Assembly: GCF_014779715.1 (NCBI RefSeq)
Contig: NZ_JACXYU010000020.1
Span: 1-64,000, forward strand
Length of the DNA: 64,000 nucleotides
Direction of reading: 5' to 3'
From: Streptomyces chumphonensis
Lineage (GTDB): Bacteria; Actinomycetota; Actinomycetes; Streptomycetales; Streptomycetaceae
Part shown: positions 45,838 to 54,745 of the stretch, one piece after another
How positions within the stretch are numbered: position 1 is the first letter of the stretch
How the letters are laid out: every line of letters begins with the position of its first letter
Made by a program: the position numbers and the translations under genes
The notes under the pieces: model-generated
The model's input: only the letters and a program-made list of their open reading frames with translations
The model's database searches: none
What the model was told of the DNA's origin: nothing

Positions 45838-45880
45838 GCCGAGGGCCCGGTCCGGGGGTGCCCCGGACCGGGCCCTCGGC
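45838..45880 (+). terminator. 20-bp perfect terminator after the ABC operon
   Basis: Arms 45838-45857 and 45861-45880 are exact reverse complements with a 3-nt loop, 17 bases past the permease stop. It separates the ABC operon from the antiporter operon. Confidence 0.8.
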
Positions 45881-45988
45881 GTGCCGGCGCGGCTCGCGTC
45901 ACCTGCACTGGCCGTCCACCGGGCTTCTAGCGTGCTCGCCCAAGCTGCTCCGGAGCATCGCGTCACGCCTGAACGACGGAGGACAGCC

Positions 45989-47350
45989 GTGAGCAGTCCG
46001 GAACACGCGGAGTGGATCGCCGCCACCGCCCTCGGGGGGATCGCCCTCGTGCTGGCCGTGGGGGCGGGCTTCGCGGCGCTGGCGCGCCGACTCGGACAGC
46101 CGGCCGTCATCGGCGAGATCACCGCCGGGATCTGTCTCGGCCCGAGCGTCCTCGGGCTGCTCCCCGGCGACCTGCCGGCGCTGTTCTTCCCGGTCGACGT
46201 GCGCCCCTATCTCGGCGTCGTCGCTCAAGTGGGCCTGCTGCTGTTCATGTTCACCATCGGCTGGGAGTTCGACCACACCTCCCTGCGCGACCGCCGTCGC
46301 ACGACCGGGACGGTGTGGCTGGGCGGCGCCCTCCTGCCGATGGCGCTGGGCGTGGGCCTGGCCGCCCTCCTCTTCGGCGCGCACGACACCGTGAACGGCG
46401 AGAGCGTCCGGTTCCTGGACTTCGCCCTGTTCCTGGGCACGGCCGTCTCGATCGCCGCCTTCCCGGTCCTGGCCCGGATCATCACCGACCAGCGGCTGCA
46501 CCTGAGCCGGGTGGGCAACCTGGCCCTGGCCCTGGCCGCGCTGGACGACGTGCTCGCCTGGTGCCTGCTGGCCGTGGTCGTCGCCCTGATCACCGCCTCG
46601 GGCGCGGCCGGGTTCCTCGGCGTGCTCGGCTGGGGAGCCCTGTACGTCGTCGTCATGCTCGCGCTCGTGCGGCCGGTCCTGGCGGCCCTCGCGGCGCGGG
46701 CCACCGCCTCGGCGGCACCCTGGCTGGCCATGCTCGCCGCCGCCGGGGCGCTGGGCTCGGCCTACGTCACCTCGAACATCGGGCTGCACGCGATCTTCGG
46801 CGCGTTCTTCTTCGGCCTCGTCATGCCGCGCAAGGACCCGCAGCTGCTGCTGCGGCGCACCACCCTCCTGCCGCTGGAGCACGTGAGCAAGCTGCTGCTG
46901 CCGCTGTTCTTCGTGGTCACGGGGTTGTCGGTGGACCTGACGGCCATGACGGGGCAGGGCGCGGTCCACATGGTGCTGATCATCGTGGTGGCCTGCGTCG
47001 GCAAGCTCGGCGGTGTGCTCCTGTCGGCCCGGATGACCGGCATGAAGTGGCGGGAGTCGACCGTGCTCGGCCTCCTGATGAACACCCGGGGGCTGACGGA
47101 GCTGGTGATCCTCAACGTGGGGCTGTCCCTCGGTCTGCTGAGCACCGAACTGTTCACGGCCATGGTGATGATGGCGCTGGTCACCACGGCCATGACCGCT
47201 CCCCTGCTGTCGTGGCTGCTGCGCCGCGTCGGTGCCGGCGGTCCGACGGCCGGTGGGGCGCCGGTGCCGCTCCCGGCGCCGCCGGGCCCCCCGGCGGGCG
47301 CGGCCTCCCTCGTCGGCGGCGGGCCGTCCGGCTCCCAGCGCACCCCCTGA
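45989..47350 (+). CDS. CPA2 family cation/proton antiporter
   Basis: A 453-residue membrane protein with about thirteen hydrophobic helices and the CPA2 (KefB/NapA-like) features: RLGQPAVIGEITAGICLGPS near the start, GTAVSIAAFPVLARI in the middle (CPA2 ion-site region), and ALAALDDVLAWCLLA containing the DD pair. It would exchange Na+ or K+ for H+; in metabolite clusters such antiporters are seen as export or self-protection genes. GTG at 45989 follows GGAGGA. It heads the operon with ACAD, adenylation and reductase genes. The C-terminus is Pro/Gly-rich. Confidence 0.88.
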   Translation: MSSPEHAEWIAATALGGIALVLAVGAGFAALARRLGQPAVIGEITAGICLGPSVLGLLPGDLPALFFPVDVRPYLGVVAQVGLLLFMFTIGWEFDHTSLRDRRRTTGTVWLGGALLPMALGVGLAALLFGAHDTVNGESVRFLDFALFLGTAVSIAAFPVLARIITDQRLHLSRVGNLALALAALDDVLAWCLLAVVVALITASGAAGFLGVLGWGALYVVVMLALVRPVLAALAARATASAAPWLAMLAAAGALGSAYVTSNIGLHAIFGAFFFGLVMPRKDPQLLLRRTTLLPLEHVSKLLLPLFFVVTGLSVDLTAMTGQGAVHMVLIIVVACVGKLGGVLLSARMTGMKWRESTVLGLLMNTRGLTELVILNVGLSLGLLSTELFTAMVMMALVTTAMTAPLLSWLLRRVGAGGPTAGGAPVPLPAPPGPPAGAASLVGGGPSGSQRTP

Positions 47351-47369
47351 ACGCAGCGGAGGAGAGACC

Positions 47370-48518
47370 GTGGAGTTCGACTGGTCCGAGCGGCAACGTG
47401 CCCGCTACCACGACACCTTGACGGCCGTACGGGACGCCTTCCCGGAGGACGGGACAGCGGCCGGGGCGGCCTCGGCGACCTACGACCGCAAGGACTGGCT
47501 GCTGCTCGGCCGGCTGGGCCTCCTCGGCCTGTCCGTGCCGACCCGGTACGGCGGCGAGGGGCTCGGGGCCCTGGACACCGCGCTCCGGGTGGAGGCGTTC
47601 GGGCGCGGCTGCCACCGCACGGGACTGGTCTTCGGCGCGAGCGCGCACCTGTTCGCCTGCGCCATGCCCGTCGTCGACTTCGGCTCCGAGGAGCTCAGGG
47701 AGCGCGTCCTGCCCGGCATCTGCCGGGGCGAGCTCATCGCGGGGAACGCGATGACCGAGGACGGCGCCGGGTCGGACGTCTCCCGGCTCGCCGTCACCGC
47801 CCGGCCGGTCGAGGGCGGCTGGGTGCTGAACGGCGCCAAGAGCTTCGTCAGCAACGGCCCGGCGGCCGACCTCTACGTCACCTACGCCACCACCGACCCC
47901 CGGGCGGGACATCTGGGGGTGACCGGGTTCGTCGTGGACCGCACGGCCGCCGGGGTGAGCGCGAGCGGGCCGATGGGCAAGATGGGGCTCACCCAGTGCC
48001 CGGCCGGGACGGTGGAGTTCACCGACTGCTTCGTGCCGGACGCCGCCGTCCTCGGGGAGCCGGGCCAGGGCGGGGCCGTCTTCCAGCACTCCATGGGCTG
48101 GGAGCGGGCGTGCCTGTTCGCGGGCTACGTCGGCCTGGCCGACCGGCTGGTCGAGCGGTGCGTCGAGCACGTCCGCGCCCGGCGGCAGTTCGGCCGGCGC
48201 CTGGCGGAGTTCCAGGCCGTCTCGCACCGGATCGCCGACATGAAGCTGCGGGTGGAAGCGGCCCGGTTGCTGCTGTACCGCGCCTGCTGGGAGATGGAGC
48301 GGGGCCGCCCGGCGACCCTCTCCGTCGCCCTGTCGAAGCTCGCCGTCTCCGAGGGCGTCGTCCAGGCGGCGCTGGACGCCGTGCGCACCTTCGGGGGGCG
48401 CGGCTACCTGACGGCCGGGGGGATCGAGGCGGCCCTGCGGGACGCGGTGCCCTCGGTGCTCTTCTCCGGCACCTCCGACATCCAGCGGGAACTCATCGCG
48501 AGGGAACTGGGCCTATGA
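47370..48518 (+). CDS. Acyl-CoA dehydrogenase homologue (prolyl-carrier oxidase type)
   Basis: A 382-residue FAD enzyme of the acyl-CoA dehydrogenase family. The C-terminal signature LFSGTSDIQRELIARELG lacks Glu at the medium-chain catalytic position, but the alternative base is present in SMGWERACLF (E245), as in isovaleryl-type dehydrogenases and the prolyl-carrier oxidases such as PltE and CloN3. These oxidise prolyl-S-carrier to pyrrolyl-S-carrier. Its stop overlaps the adenylation gene's ATG (ATGA). GGAGGAG lies before the GTG at 47370. Context makes the pyrrole role probable. Confidence 0.88.
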   Translation: MEFDWSERQRARYHDTLTAVRDAFPEDGTAAGAASATYDRKDWLLLGRLGLLGLSVPTRYGGEGLGALDTALRVEAFGRGCHRTGLVFGASAHLFACAMPVVDFGSEELRERVLPGICRGELIAGNAMTEDGAGSDVSRLAVTARPVEGGWVLNGAKSFVSNGPAADLYVTYATTDPRAGHLGVTGFVVDRTAAGVSASGPMGKMGLTQCPAGTVEFTDCFVPDAAVLGEPGQGGAVFQHSMGWERACLFAGYVGLADRLVERCVEHVRARRQFGRRLAEFQAVSHRIADMKLRVEAARLLLYRACWEMERGRPATLSVALSKLAVSEGVVQAALDAVRTFGGRGYLTAGGIEAALRDAVPSVLFSGTSDIQRELIARELGL

Positions 48519-49981
48519 CACTGCACGCTCTCCTGACGGCCTCGGCCCGGCGGAACCCGGAGGCCGTGGCCGTGCACGGCCCCGAGGGGCCGGTGCGCTA
48601 CGGCGCACTGGACGCGTTGGCCGACCGCTTCGCCGCCGCCCTGACGGCCCGGGGCGTGCGCCCCGGCGATCGAGTCGTCCTGTGGAGCCACAAGGGCGTC
48701 CGGACGATCGCCCTCATGCAGGCGGCGCTGCGCACGGGCGCCGTCTACGTCCCGGTGACCGGCTCCAACCCGCCCGCACGCCTGGCGCGCATCACCGCGA
48801 GCGCGCGGCCCGCGCTGGTCGTCGCGGACGAGGAGGCGGCGCGGCGACCCCGTCCCGACGGGGACGACACCCCGCTGGTGACCTTCTCCGAGCTGCTCGC
48901 CGAGGCCCGGGAGGGCGCCCGCGTCACCCCGTACGACGCCGGCCCGGACGAGCCGGCGTACATCCTCTACACCTCCGGATCGACCGGGGAGCCGAAGGGT
49001 GTGTGCATCAGCCACCGCAACGCCCTGGCCTTCGTGGAGTGGGCCGTGGCGGAGCTGGCCCTCGGGGCCGACGACCGGCTGTCCCAGCACGCGCCGTTCA
49101 CCTTCGACCTCTCCGTCTTCGACCTGTACGGTGCCTTCGCGGCCGGCGCCTCGGTGCACCTGGTGCCGCAGGAGATGGCCTACGCGCCCGCCCAGCTCGT
49201 CCGGTTCCTCCACGAGCGGGAGATCACCGTCTGGTACTCCGTTCCCTCGGCCCTGAGCCTGATGATCCGCGAGGGCGGGCTGCTGGAGGGGGAGCCGCCC
49301 GCCGCGCTGCGGGCGTGTCTCTTCGCCGGTGAGCCGTTCGCCCCGCACCACGTGCGGGAACTGCGGGCCGGCTGGCCGAAGGTGCGGCTGCTCAACTGGT
49401 ACGGGCCCACCGAGACCAACGTCTGCACCTCCTACGAGGTCACCGACGCCGACCTGGAGCGCACCGGCGCGCTCCCCATCGGTGCCGCGTGCTCCGGTGA
49501 CGAGGTGCTGCTCGACCCGCCGGGGGCCGAGGAGGGCGAGGTCGTCGTGAGCGGCCCGACGGTGATGCTCGGCTACTGGGGCCGCGAGCCGCACCGGGGC
49601 CTCTACCGCACCGGCGATCTCGCCCGCCGGGACGCGGACGGACAGCTGAGCTACGTCGGCCGCCGGGACCAGATGGTCAAGATCCGCGGTCACCGGATCG
49701 AGCTCGGTGAGATCGAGGCGGCCGTCGGTTCGCTGGACACCGTCGCCGACGTGGCGGTGCTGGTGGTCGGCGTGGGCCTGGAGGCCGAGTTGCACGCGGT
49801 GGTGGTGCCCGCCCCCGGCGAACGCCCGTCCCTGCTCCACGTCAAGCGCTGCTGCGCGGAAAGGTTGCCGACCTACATGATCATCGACAGGCTCCACCTC
49901 CAGGAAGACCTCCCGCGAACCGCCAACGGGAAGCTCGACCGTCCGCTGATGACCACCCAGATCGAGTCCGGGGAGCTGTGA
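48515..49981 (+). CDS. Stand-alone adenylation protein, probably L-proline specific
   Basis: A 488-residue amino-acid adenylating enzyme that would load an amino acid onto the free carrier protein. The core motifs are present: ILYTSGSTGEPKG (A3), NWYGPTETNV (A5), YRTGDLARR (A7), RGHRIELGEIE (A8) and PRTANGKLDR with the catalytic Lys (A10). My hand alignment to the GrsA positions gives the specificity residues D-L-F-Y-L-A-W-V-C-K; eight of ten agree with the proline code DLLYLALVCK that I recall for PltF and RedM. There is no attached carrier or condensation domain. It overlaps the ACAD gene before it and the reductase gene after it. Confidence 0.9.
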   Translation: MTLHALLTASARRNPEAVAVHGPEGPVRYGALDALADRFAAALTARGVRPGDRVVLWSHKGVRTIALMQAALRTGAVYVPVTGSNPPARLARITASARPALVVADEEAARRPRPDGDDTPLVTFSELLAEAREGARVTPYDAGPDEPAYILYTSGSTGEPKGVCISHRNALAFVEWAVAELALGADDRLSQHAPFTFDLSVFDLYGAFAAGASVHLVPQEMAYAPAQLVRFLHEREITVWYSVPSALSLMIREGGLLEGEPPAALRACLFAGEPFAPHHVRELRAGWPKVRLLNWYGPTETNVCTSYEVTDADLERTGALPIGAACSGDEVLLDPPGAEEGEVVVSGPTVMLGYWGREPHRGLYRTGDLARRDADGQLSYVGRRDQMVKIRGHRIELGEIEAAVGSLDTVADVAVLVVGVGLEAELHAVVVPAPGERPSLLHVKRCCAERLPTYMIIDRLHLQEDLPRTANGKLDRPLMTTQIESGEL

Positions 49982-50541
49982 TGAACGCCCAGAACCTGAT
50001 GACCGAAGAGCTGGTCGCCGAAGAGCTGGCCTCCGTCGACCTCCAGACGTTCCGCCAGGTCATGGCCTCGTTCGCCAGTGGCATCACCGTCGTCACCACG
50101 GTGGACGGCGCGGGCACCCCGCGTGGGCTCACCTGCTCGGCGTTCTGCAGCGTCTCCGTCGACCCGCCGCTGCTGCTGTCCAGCATCGCCAGCCGCAGCG
50201 GCTCGCTCCAGGCGATACTGGAGCGCGGCCGGTTCGCGGTGAACATCCTCAGCGCGCGGGACGAGAAGACCTCTCAGGTCTTCGCCTCCGGCACCCAGGA
50301 CAAGTTCAGCCGGGTGCGGTGGGAGCCGGGCGCGACGACCGGAATGCCGGTGCTGCTGGGCACCACCGCGCACGCCGAGTGCGAGCTGGACAGCGTCGTA
50401 CGGGCCGGTGACCACACCCTGCTGCTCGGCCGGGTCGTGGCCGGTGACGCGGGCGTCGACACCCTCCCGCTGACCTACTGGCGCAGCGACTACGCGCGAC
50501 TGGCCCCCGGCGCCCGGACGACCCACCCGGTCGCGGTGTAG
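49981..50541 (+). CDS. Flavin reductase (HpaC/FMN-binding split barrel)
   Basis: A 186-residue flavin:NAD(P)H reductase-like protein (FRQVMASFASGITVVTT, GLTCSAFCSVSVDPPLLL, RFAVNILS, GRV near the end). It would supply reduced flavin to the cluster's FAD-dependent halogenases, which cannot reduce their own flavin. The ATG at 49981 shares its A with the adenylation stop (GTGATG); the GTG at 49978 is an alternative start. It ends the operon before a long bidirectional terminator. Confidence 0.9.
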   Translation: MNAQNLMTEELVAEELASVDLQTFRQVMASFASGITVVTTVDGAGTPRGLTCSAFCSVSVDPPLLLSSIASRSGSLQAILERGRFAVNILSARDEKTSQVFASGTQDKFSRVRWEPGATTGMPVLLGTTAHAECELDSVVRAGDHTLLLGRVVAGDAGVDTLPLTYWRSDYARLAPGARTTHPVAV

Positions 50542-50600
50542 CCGACGCGGGGACGCCGTCCTCCGCGACCCGGCCTTCCGGGCCCCGGGGGACGGCGGGA

Positions 50601-50646
50601 CGTGCGGGGAGGGCGCCACCCGGCCGGGTGGCGCCCTCCCCGCACG
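50601..50646. terminator. 23-bp perfect bidirectional terminator
   Basis: Arms 50601-50623 and 50624-50646 are exact reverse complements, the longest perfect palindrome I found in the window. It lies between the convergent flavin reductase and carrier-protein genes, 12 bases past the latter's stop. Confidence 0.85.
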
Positions 50647-50658
50647 CGGTGGGGCCGC

Positions 50659-50970
50659 TCAGAGGGCGACGCCGTAGGGCGCCAGCGCGTACCGGCGCGC
50701 CAGGTACGCGCCCAGCTCGGCCAGGCCGGCGCGGTGGCGCAGCATCTCCCGGCCGAGTTCCTGGCCGAGCCACGCCTCCAACTCGCCCGCCAGCACGACG
50801 GCGTCCACCGAGTCGATGTCGAGTTCGTCGAGGTGGCGGTCGACGGGCACCTGCTCGGCGGGGACGTCGAGCAGGTGGGCGACCCGGGCGACGAGCCACT
50901 CCAGCACGGCCTCCTCGGTGACCGGGTGCCGCGCGCTCTCCTGCGCCGGCGGGGTCTGCTGCACGTCCAT
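50659..50970 (-). CDS. Free acyl/peptidyl carrier protein
   Basis: A 103-residue carrier protein. The phosphopantetheine-attachment serine is in DELDIDSVDAVVL (Ser54); most carriers have Leu after this Ser, here it is Val. The helical pattern VLEWLVARVAHLL ... LAGELEAWLGQELGREML is typical. It is the only free carrier visible and so the likely partner of the adenylation protein and ACAD, though its position downstream of the degenerate halogenase gene would also suit an acyl carrier for a polyketide step. ATG at 50970 follows GAGAGGAG. Confidence 0.85.
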   Translation of the reverse strand: MDVQQTPPAQESARHPVTEEAVLEWLVARVAHLLDVPAEQVPVDRHLDELDIDSVDAVVLAGELEAWLGQELGREMLRHRAGLAELGAYLARRYALAPYGVAL

Positions 50971-51134
50971 GCGGTGTCTCCTCTCGTTGCGGCGGCCCGG
51001 GGCGGGGCGGGCGTCGCAGGGGCCGGCTGCTCCCGGCGGCCGCCACGCGGGCGGCCGTCCCCGCCGTCCTCGGCGTGGACGGGCATGCTCCACCCCTCCG
51101 TGCGCGGTCGGTGCGTGCGGTGCGGTGCGGCGGC

Positions 51135-52796
51135 TCAGCGGCTGGAGGCCGAGGTGACGGAGGTGACGTTGTCGCGGGTGAGCAGGCGCCGGAAGTCCGC
51201 GGGCGCCTTCGTCTTCACCCACAGCAGCATCCGCAACCGCTTGGGGAAGGTGAAGTGGTAGACGCGGGCCGCGGGGTCGCCGAAGGCGTACAGCGGCGGC
51301 ACGAACGGGGCCCGGCGCAGGTCCGCGAAGATCGCCGCAGCGGCGGTGGCGGCGTCCCGGCGGCCCTCGCGCACCTGGGCGATCGTCTCCAGGCTCCGGC
51401 CGACCAGTTCGCGCAGGCCCTCGGGGGCGTGGAACCAGATGCCGCCCAGCTCGAAGCGCTCGACGGGTGCCCAGCTCCCGGACTGCTCGCAGTCGAGGCG
51501 GGCGCGCTTGAGCGACAGGTCGGCGAGGATCTGCCACAGCAGCCACACGCGGGAGAAGGCGTTCCACAGCCGGAAGTCGCGGCAGGCGGTGCGGGCGGCG
51601 GCCAGCAGCCGGTCGTTCCACGCGCCGAGCTCCTCCTGGAAGCGGGCCACCCGGGCGAACGGCTCGGGGGCGAAGTCGTCCCGGCGCACGGCCGTGATCA
51701 GCGGGCCGGCCAGCGCGTGGACCAGCTCGGCCGCCGTCGTCACGTCGCGGGAGAGGAACAGGTCGGTGCGCGCGGCGGAGCGTTCGAGCGCGAACCAGCG
51801 CTCCCCGTGCGTGCGGGCGGCGGTGCGCTGCGTCGGCACGTGGGCCGTCCACGGCCGCACCGGGGACGCGGTGTCGAACTGGCGCGCCAGGTCGGGGTAG
51901 CGCTCGACGACGGAGCGGAAGGCCTTCTCCGGGTCGTCGGGCAGCTCGGCGGCGACCTCGGGGTCGACGCTGAGCGTGACGGACGTCAGCGGGTTCTCCC
52001 CGGCCCGGTGGTTGCCGAAGTGCGCCAGCTGGAGCCAGCCGCCGTCGAAGAGGTGGTGGACGGTGCCCTCGGACCAGGGGGTCGCCTTCGGGTGCCGGTG
52101 CGGGGGGACGACGTCCTCGAAGGGCGTCACGCCCCGCAGGTGCGCCGTGTAGCTCACCGAGCGGTGGGTGAGCCGGGGCTCGGCGTCGTCACCGCCCGCG
52201 CGGCGCACCAGCGGCGAGGCGTCGCCGGAGCAGTCCACGAGGTAGCGGGCGCGGTACGTGCGGCCGTCGGAGGCCCGGACCTCTCCCCCGTCGGGTCCGG
52301 CCTCGGCGTCGGTGAGGGTGACGCCGCGCGGGACGAGGGCCGCACCGTGCCGGGCGGCGATCCGCAGCGCGTGGGCGTCCACCTCCGGGCGGTACGGGTG
52401 CCACTCGGCGTGCTCGCCGGGCACGTTGAACTGGACGCTCTCGGCCGGGTCGTGGCGGCGCCCGGCGTGGTGGTGGAGGAAGCCCAAACTCTTCTTGACG
52501 CCACTGGTCCGCCGCACCTCCTCCGGCAGGTCGGAGAAGAGGCCGAACGCGGCGATCTCGGGGACGTCGAAGCGCTTGGCGAGCAGCAGGAAGACCTCGG
52601 CCGTGTAGGGCACGGTCGTCTCGCCGGAGGGAGCGCGGCGGTCGTCCTCCGCGCCGACGAGCAGCACGCGCACGCCCTGCCGGGCCAGCACCGCGCCCAG
52701 CAGACCGGCGGCGAGCGTCCCGCCGAGCACGGCGACGTCGTACCGTTCGGCGGGATCGGCGGCCCGGCCGGCGTCGGTCGGGGGTGCAGGAGTCAT
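51135..52796 (-). CDS. Degenerate flavin-dependent halogenase homologue
   Basis: A 553-residue homologue of the two halogenases at 54887 and 56646 that has lost the cofactor and active-site motifs. The FAD Rossmann motif GxGxxG is GGTLAA (residues 25-30), the acidic residue at the end of strand 2 is Gly48, WxWxIP is WLQLAH (about 252), and the segment AGFxDxLFSRGLSNT is AARTDLFLSRDVTTA. The lysine (VKKSLGF, K101) is kept. This resembles PltD of the pyoluteorin cluster, a halogenase-like protein known to lack the nucleotide-binding site. The frame is fully intact, so it is probably a non-catalytic partner or a repurposed protein, not a decaying pseudogene. It precedes the carrier protein on the same strand. 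Confidence 0.88.
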   Translation of the reverse strand: MTPAPPTDAGRAADPAERYDVAVLGGTLAAGLLGAVLARQGVRVLLVGAEDDRRAPSGETTVPYTAEVFLLLAKRFDVPEIAAFGLFSDLPEEVRRTSGVKKSLGFLHHHAGRRHDPAESVQFNVPGEHAEWHPYRPEVDAHALRIAARHGAALVPRGVTLTDAEAGPDGGEVRASDGRTYRARYLVDCSGDASPLVRRAGGDDAEPRLTHRSVSYTAHLRGVTPFEDVVPPHRHPKATPWSEGTVHHLFDGGWLQLAHFGNHRAGENPLTSVTLSVDPEVAAELPDDPEKAFRSVVERYPDLARQFDTASPVRPWTAHVPTQRTAARTHGERWFALERSAARTDLFLSRDVTTAAELVHALAGPLITAVRRDDFAPEPFARVARFQEELGAWNDRLLAAARTACRDFRLWNAFSRVWLLWQILADLSLKRARLDCEQSGSWAPVERFELGGIWFHAPEGLRELVGRSLETIAQVREGRRDAATAAAAIFADLRRAPFVPPLYAFGDPAARVYHFTFPKRLRMLLWVKTKAPADFRRLLTRDNVTSVTSASSR

Positions 52797-52930
52797 CGCC
52801 TGTGTCCTTCCGGCATGCGGCTGCGGCGGTCACGGGCCGCCCGCCGCGATCGCCGCGTGGGCCGCGGGGCGGGCCCGTGGATGACGCTAGGCGCCGGGGG
52901 TCGGGGCGGCCTCGACGGTGGCTGGAACGC

Positions 52931-52966
52931 GCCCCTGCCCCGGTCGGCGGTGACCGGGGCAGGGGC
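52931..52966 (-). terminator. 15-bp terminator after the MFS gene
   Basis: Arms gcccctgccccggtc (52931-52945) and gaccggggcaggggc (52952-52966) with a 6-nt loop start 18 bases past the MFS stop. They separate the PKS-halogenase-MFS unit from the degenerate halogenase and carrier genes. Confidence 0.75.
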
Positions 52967-52984
52967 TGCGGGCGGAGCGCCGGG

Positions 52985-54745
52985 TCAGGCGCCGCCGGGC
53001 GTGATCCGCGCGGGCTTGACCTTCGGCAGGGCGAGGACCAGCAGGAAGCAGAGGGTGAAGACTCCCAGCTGCCAGCCCAGGGCGCCCTGGAAGCTCCGGC
53101 TGAAGTTCTCCTTGCGGGCCTCCGGCGCGGCCTCCACGAGGACCGCCGTGCGCACCTGTTCCGTCACCTCGGGCGGCAGCGGCAGCTGTTCGGCCTCCCG
53201 TTCGACCCGCTCGCAGCTCGGCGGGACGGCCGTGAGGTCCTTCTGGTTCGTGCGGTCCTCGAAGCAGGTCTCGAAGCCGGCGACGACCTGTTCCGAGCGT
53301 TCCGGCGGCAGTCCGGCGGCGGCCAGGTCCTGCCGTAGCCGCGGCTCCACCGTGGCCAGGGAGTCCCCGGCGTTTCCGGCGATGAGGTTGGCGAAGAGGA
53401 TGCCGATGACCGCGATGCCGACGGCGATGCCGACCTGCTGCGTCGTGGCGATGACGCCGGAGGCGGAGCCCGCGTCGCCGGACCTGATGCCCTCCAGGAT
53501 GATGCCGGTGATCGGCGCGACGACCAGGCCGGTGCCGGCGCCGCCGACCATGAGCGCCGGGACGAGGTACCAGCCCCGCAGGTCGGTGCCGGCCCAGTGG
53601 AGCGTCAGGATGACGCCGCCCATGCCGGTCACGAGGAGCGCGGTGCCCAGGGCCAGCGTCCAGGTGCCGAGCTTGCGCACGACGACGTTCGAGCGCGCCG
53701 AGCCGATGGCGATGAGCAGGGCGAAGGCCAGCGTGACCGCGCCCGCGGAGACGGCGCTGTACGCGAAGCCGATCTGCAGGGTGATGAACAGCGTCATGAA
53801 GAACGACGGGATGCCGGTGAAGAAGACCAGGCTGATCAGCAGACCGACGGTGAAGGACCGCTCCTTGAAGAGCGTGACGGGCACCAGCGGCGACGCGTCG
53901 GGGTCGGCCGTCCGGCGCCTCTCCACCCACGCGAACCAGGCCAGGACGAACGGCCCGGCCGCCAGCATGGCCAGGCTCCAGGCCGGCCAGTCGTGCTCGC
54001 GGCCCACGACCAGGGGCAGGATGAGCAGGAAGAGCCCGGCGGTGACGATCAGCGCACCGGTGACGTCCAGCCGCGTCCTGGTCTCGGCGGAGGACTCCCG
54101 CAGGCGGGCGGCGCCCAGCCCGAGGGCGAGCAGGCCGATGGGCACGTTGACGTAGAAGATGGACCGCCAGTCGCTGCCGGCGATGTCCAGCTCGATGAGC
54201 CAGCCGCCCAGGACCGGTCCGAGGACGGTGGCCAGGCCGATGGAGGCGCCGTAGAAGGCGAGCGCCTTGGGCTTCTCCCTGCCGAAGAACGTGACCTGGA
54301 TGATCGACAGGACCTGCGGGAACATCAGTCCGGAGAAGAGTCCCTGGAGGACCCGGGAGAGGACCAGGAAGTCGGCGCTGGTGGCCGCCCCGCACATGAC
54401 GGAGGCGCAGGTGAAGCCCAGCATGCCGATGAGGAACATCCGCTTGCGGCCGTAGATGTCGCCCAGTCGGCCGCCGGTGATCAGCATGCAGGCGAAGGCG
54501 AGGGCGTACACGGCGACGACGAGCTGGACGTCGGCGAACGAGGCCCCGAGGTCCGCCTGGATCGAGGGGATCGCCACGATCGTGATGGTGGTGTCCAGCA
54601 GCTGCATGAACACGGCGGACAGCACGATCACGAGGATCAGCCAGCGGCCCGGGACCGGCGGTGCCTGGCCCTGCGCGGCGTCGGGCGCCGGTGCGGTGTC
54701 GGGGGCCGGGGGACGCGTCGGCCCGGGCCCGGTGGAGACACTCAT
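52985..54745 (-). CDS. DHA2 family MFS drug exporter
   Basis: A 586-residue major-facilitator protein with about 14 membrane helices. The DHA2 motifs are visible: LDTTITIVAIPSIQADL at helix 1, GGRLGDIYGRKRMFLIGM after helix 2, and LGPVLGGWLIE (motif C) in helix 5. An unusually long extracytoplasmic loop with two Cys (FETCFEDR, PPSCERVE, about residues 500-560) precedes the last helix. ATG at 54745 follows AAAGGA. It sits between two halogenase genes and probably exports the product. Confidence 0.93.
   Translation of the reverse strand: MSVSTGPGPTRPPAPDTAPAPDAAQGQAPPVPGRWLILVIVLSAVFMQLLDTTITIVAIPSIQADLGASFADVQLVVAVYALAFACMLITGGRLGDIYGRKRMFLIGMLGFTCASVMCGAATSADFLVLSRVLQGLFSGLMFPQVLSIIQVTFFGREKPKALAFYGASIGLATVLGPVLGGWLIELDIAGSDWRSIFYVNVPIGLLALGLGAARLRESSAETRTRLDVTGALIVTAGLFLLILPLVVGREHDWPAWSLAMLAAGPFVLAWFAWVERRRTADPDASPLVPVTLFKERSFTVGLLISLVFFTGIPSFFMTLFITLQIGFAYSAVSAGAVTLAFALLIAIGSARSNVVVRKLGTWTLALGTALLVTGMGGVILTLHWAGTDLRGWYLVPALMVGGAGTGLVVAPITGIILEGIRSGDAGSASGVIATTQQVGIAVGIAVIGILFANLIAGNAGDSLATVEPRLRQDLAAAGLPPERSEQVVAGFETCFEDRTNQKDLTAVPPSCERVEREAEQLPLPPEVTEQVRTAVLVEAAPEARKENFSRSFQGALGWQLGVFTLCFLLVLALPKVKPARITPGGA

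Noticed and set aside
51135-52796. Halogenase homologue as a pseudogene
   Set aside because: Motifs are lost but the frame has no stop or frameshift and has a good ribosome-binding site, so I annotate it as an intact gene for a non-catalytic homologue.
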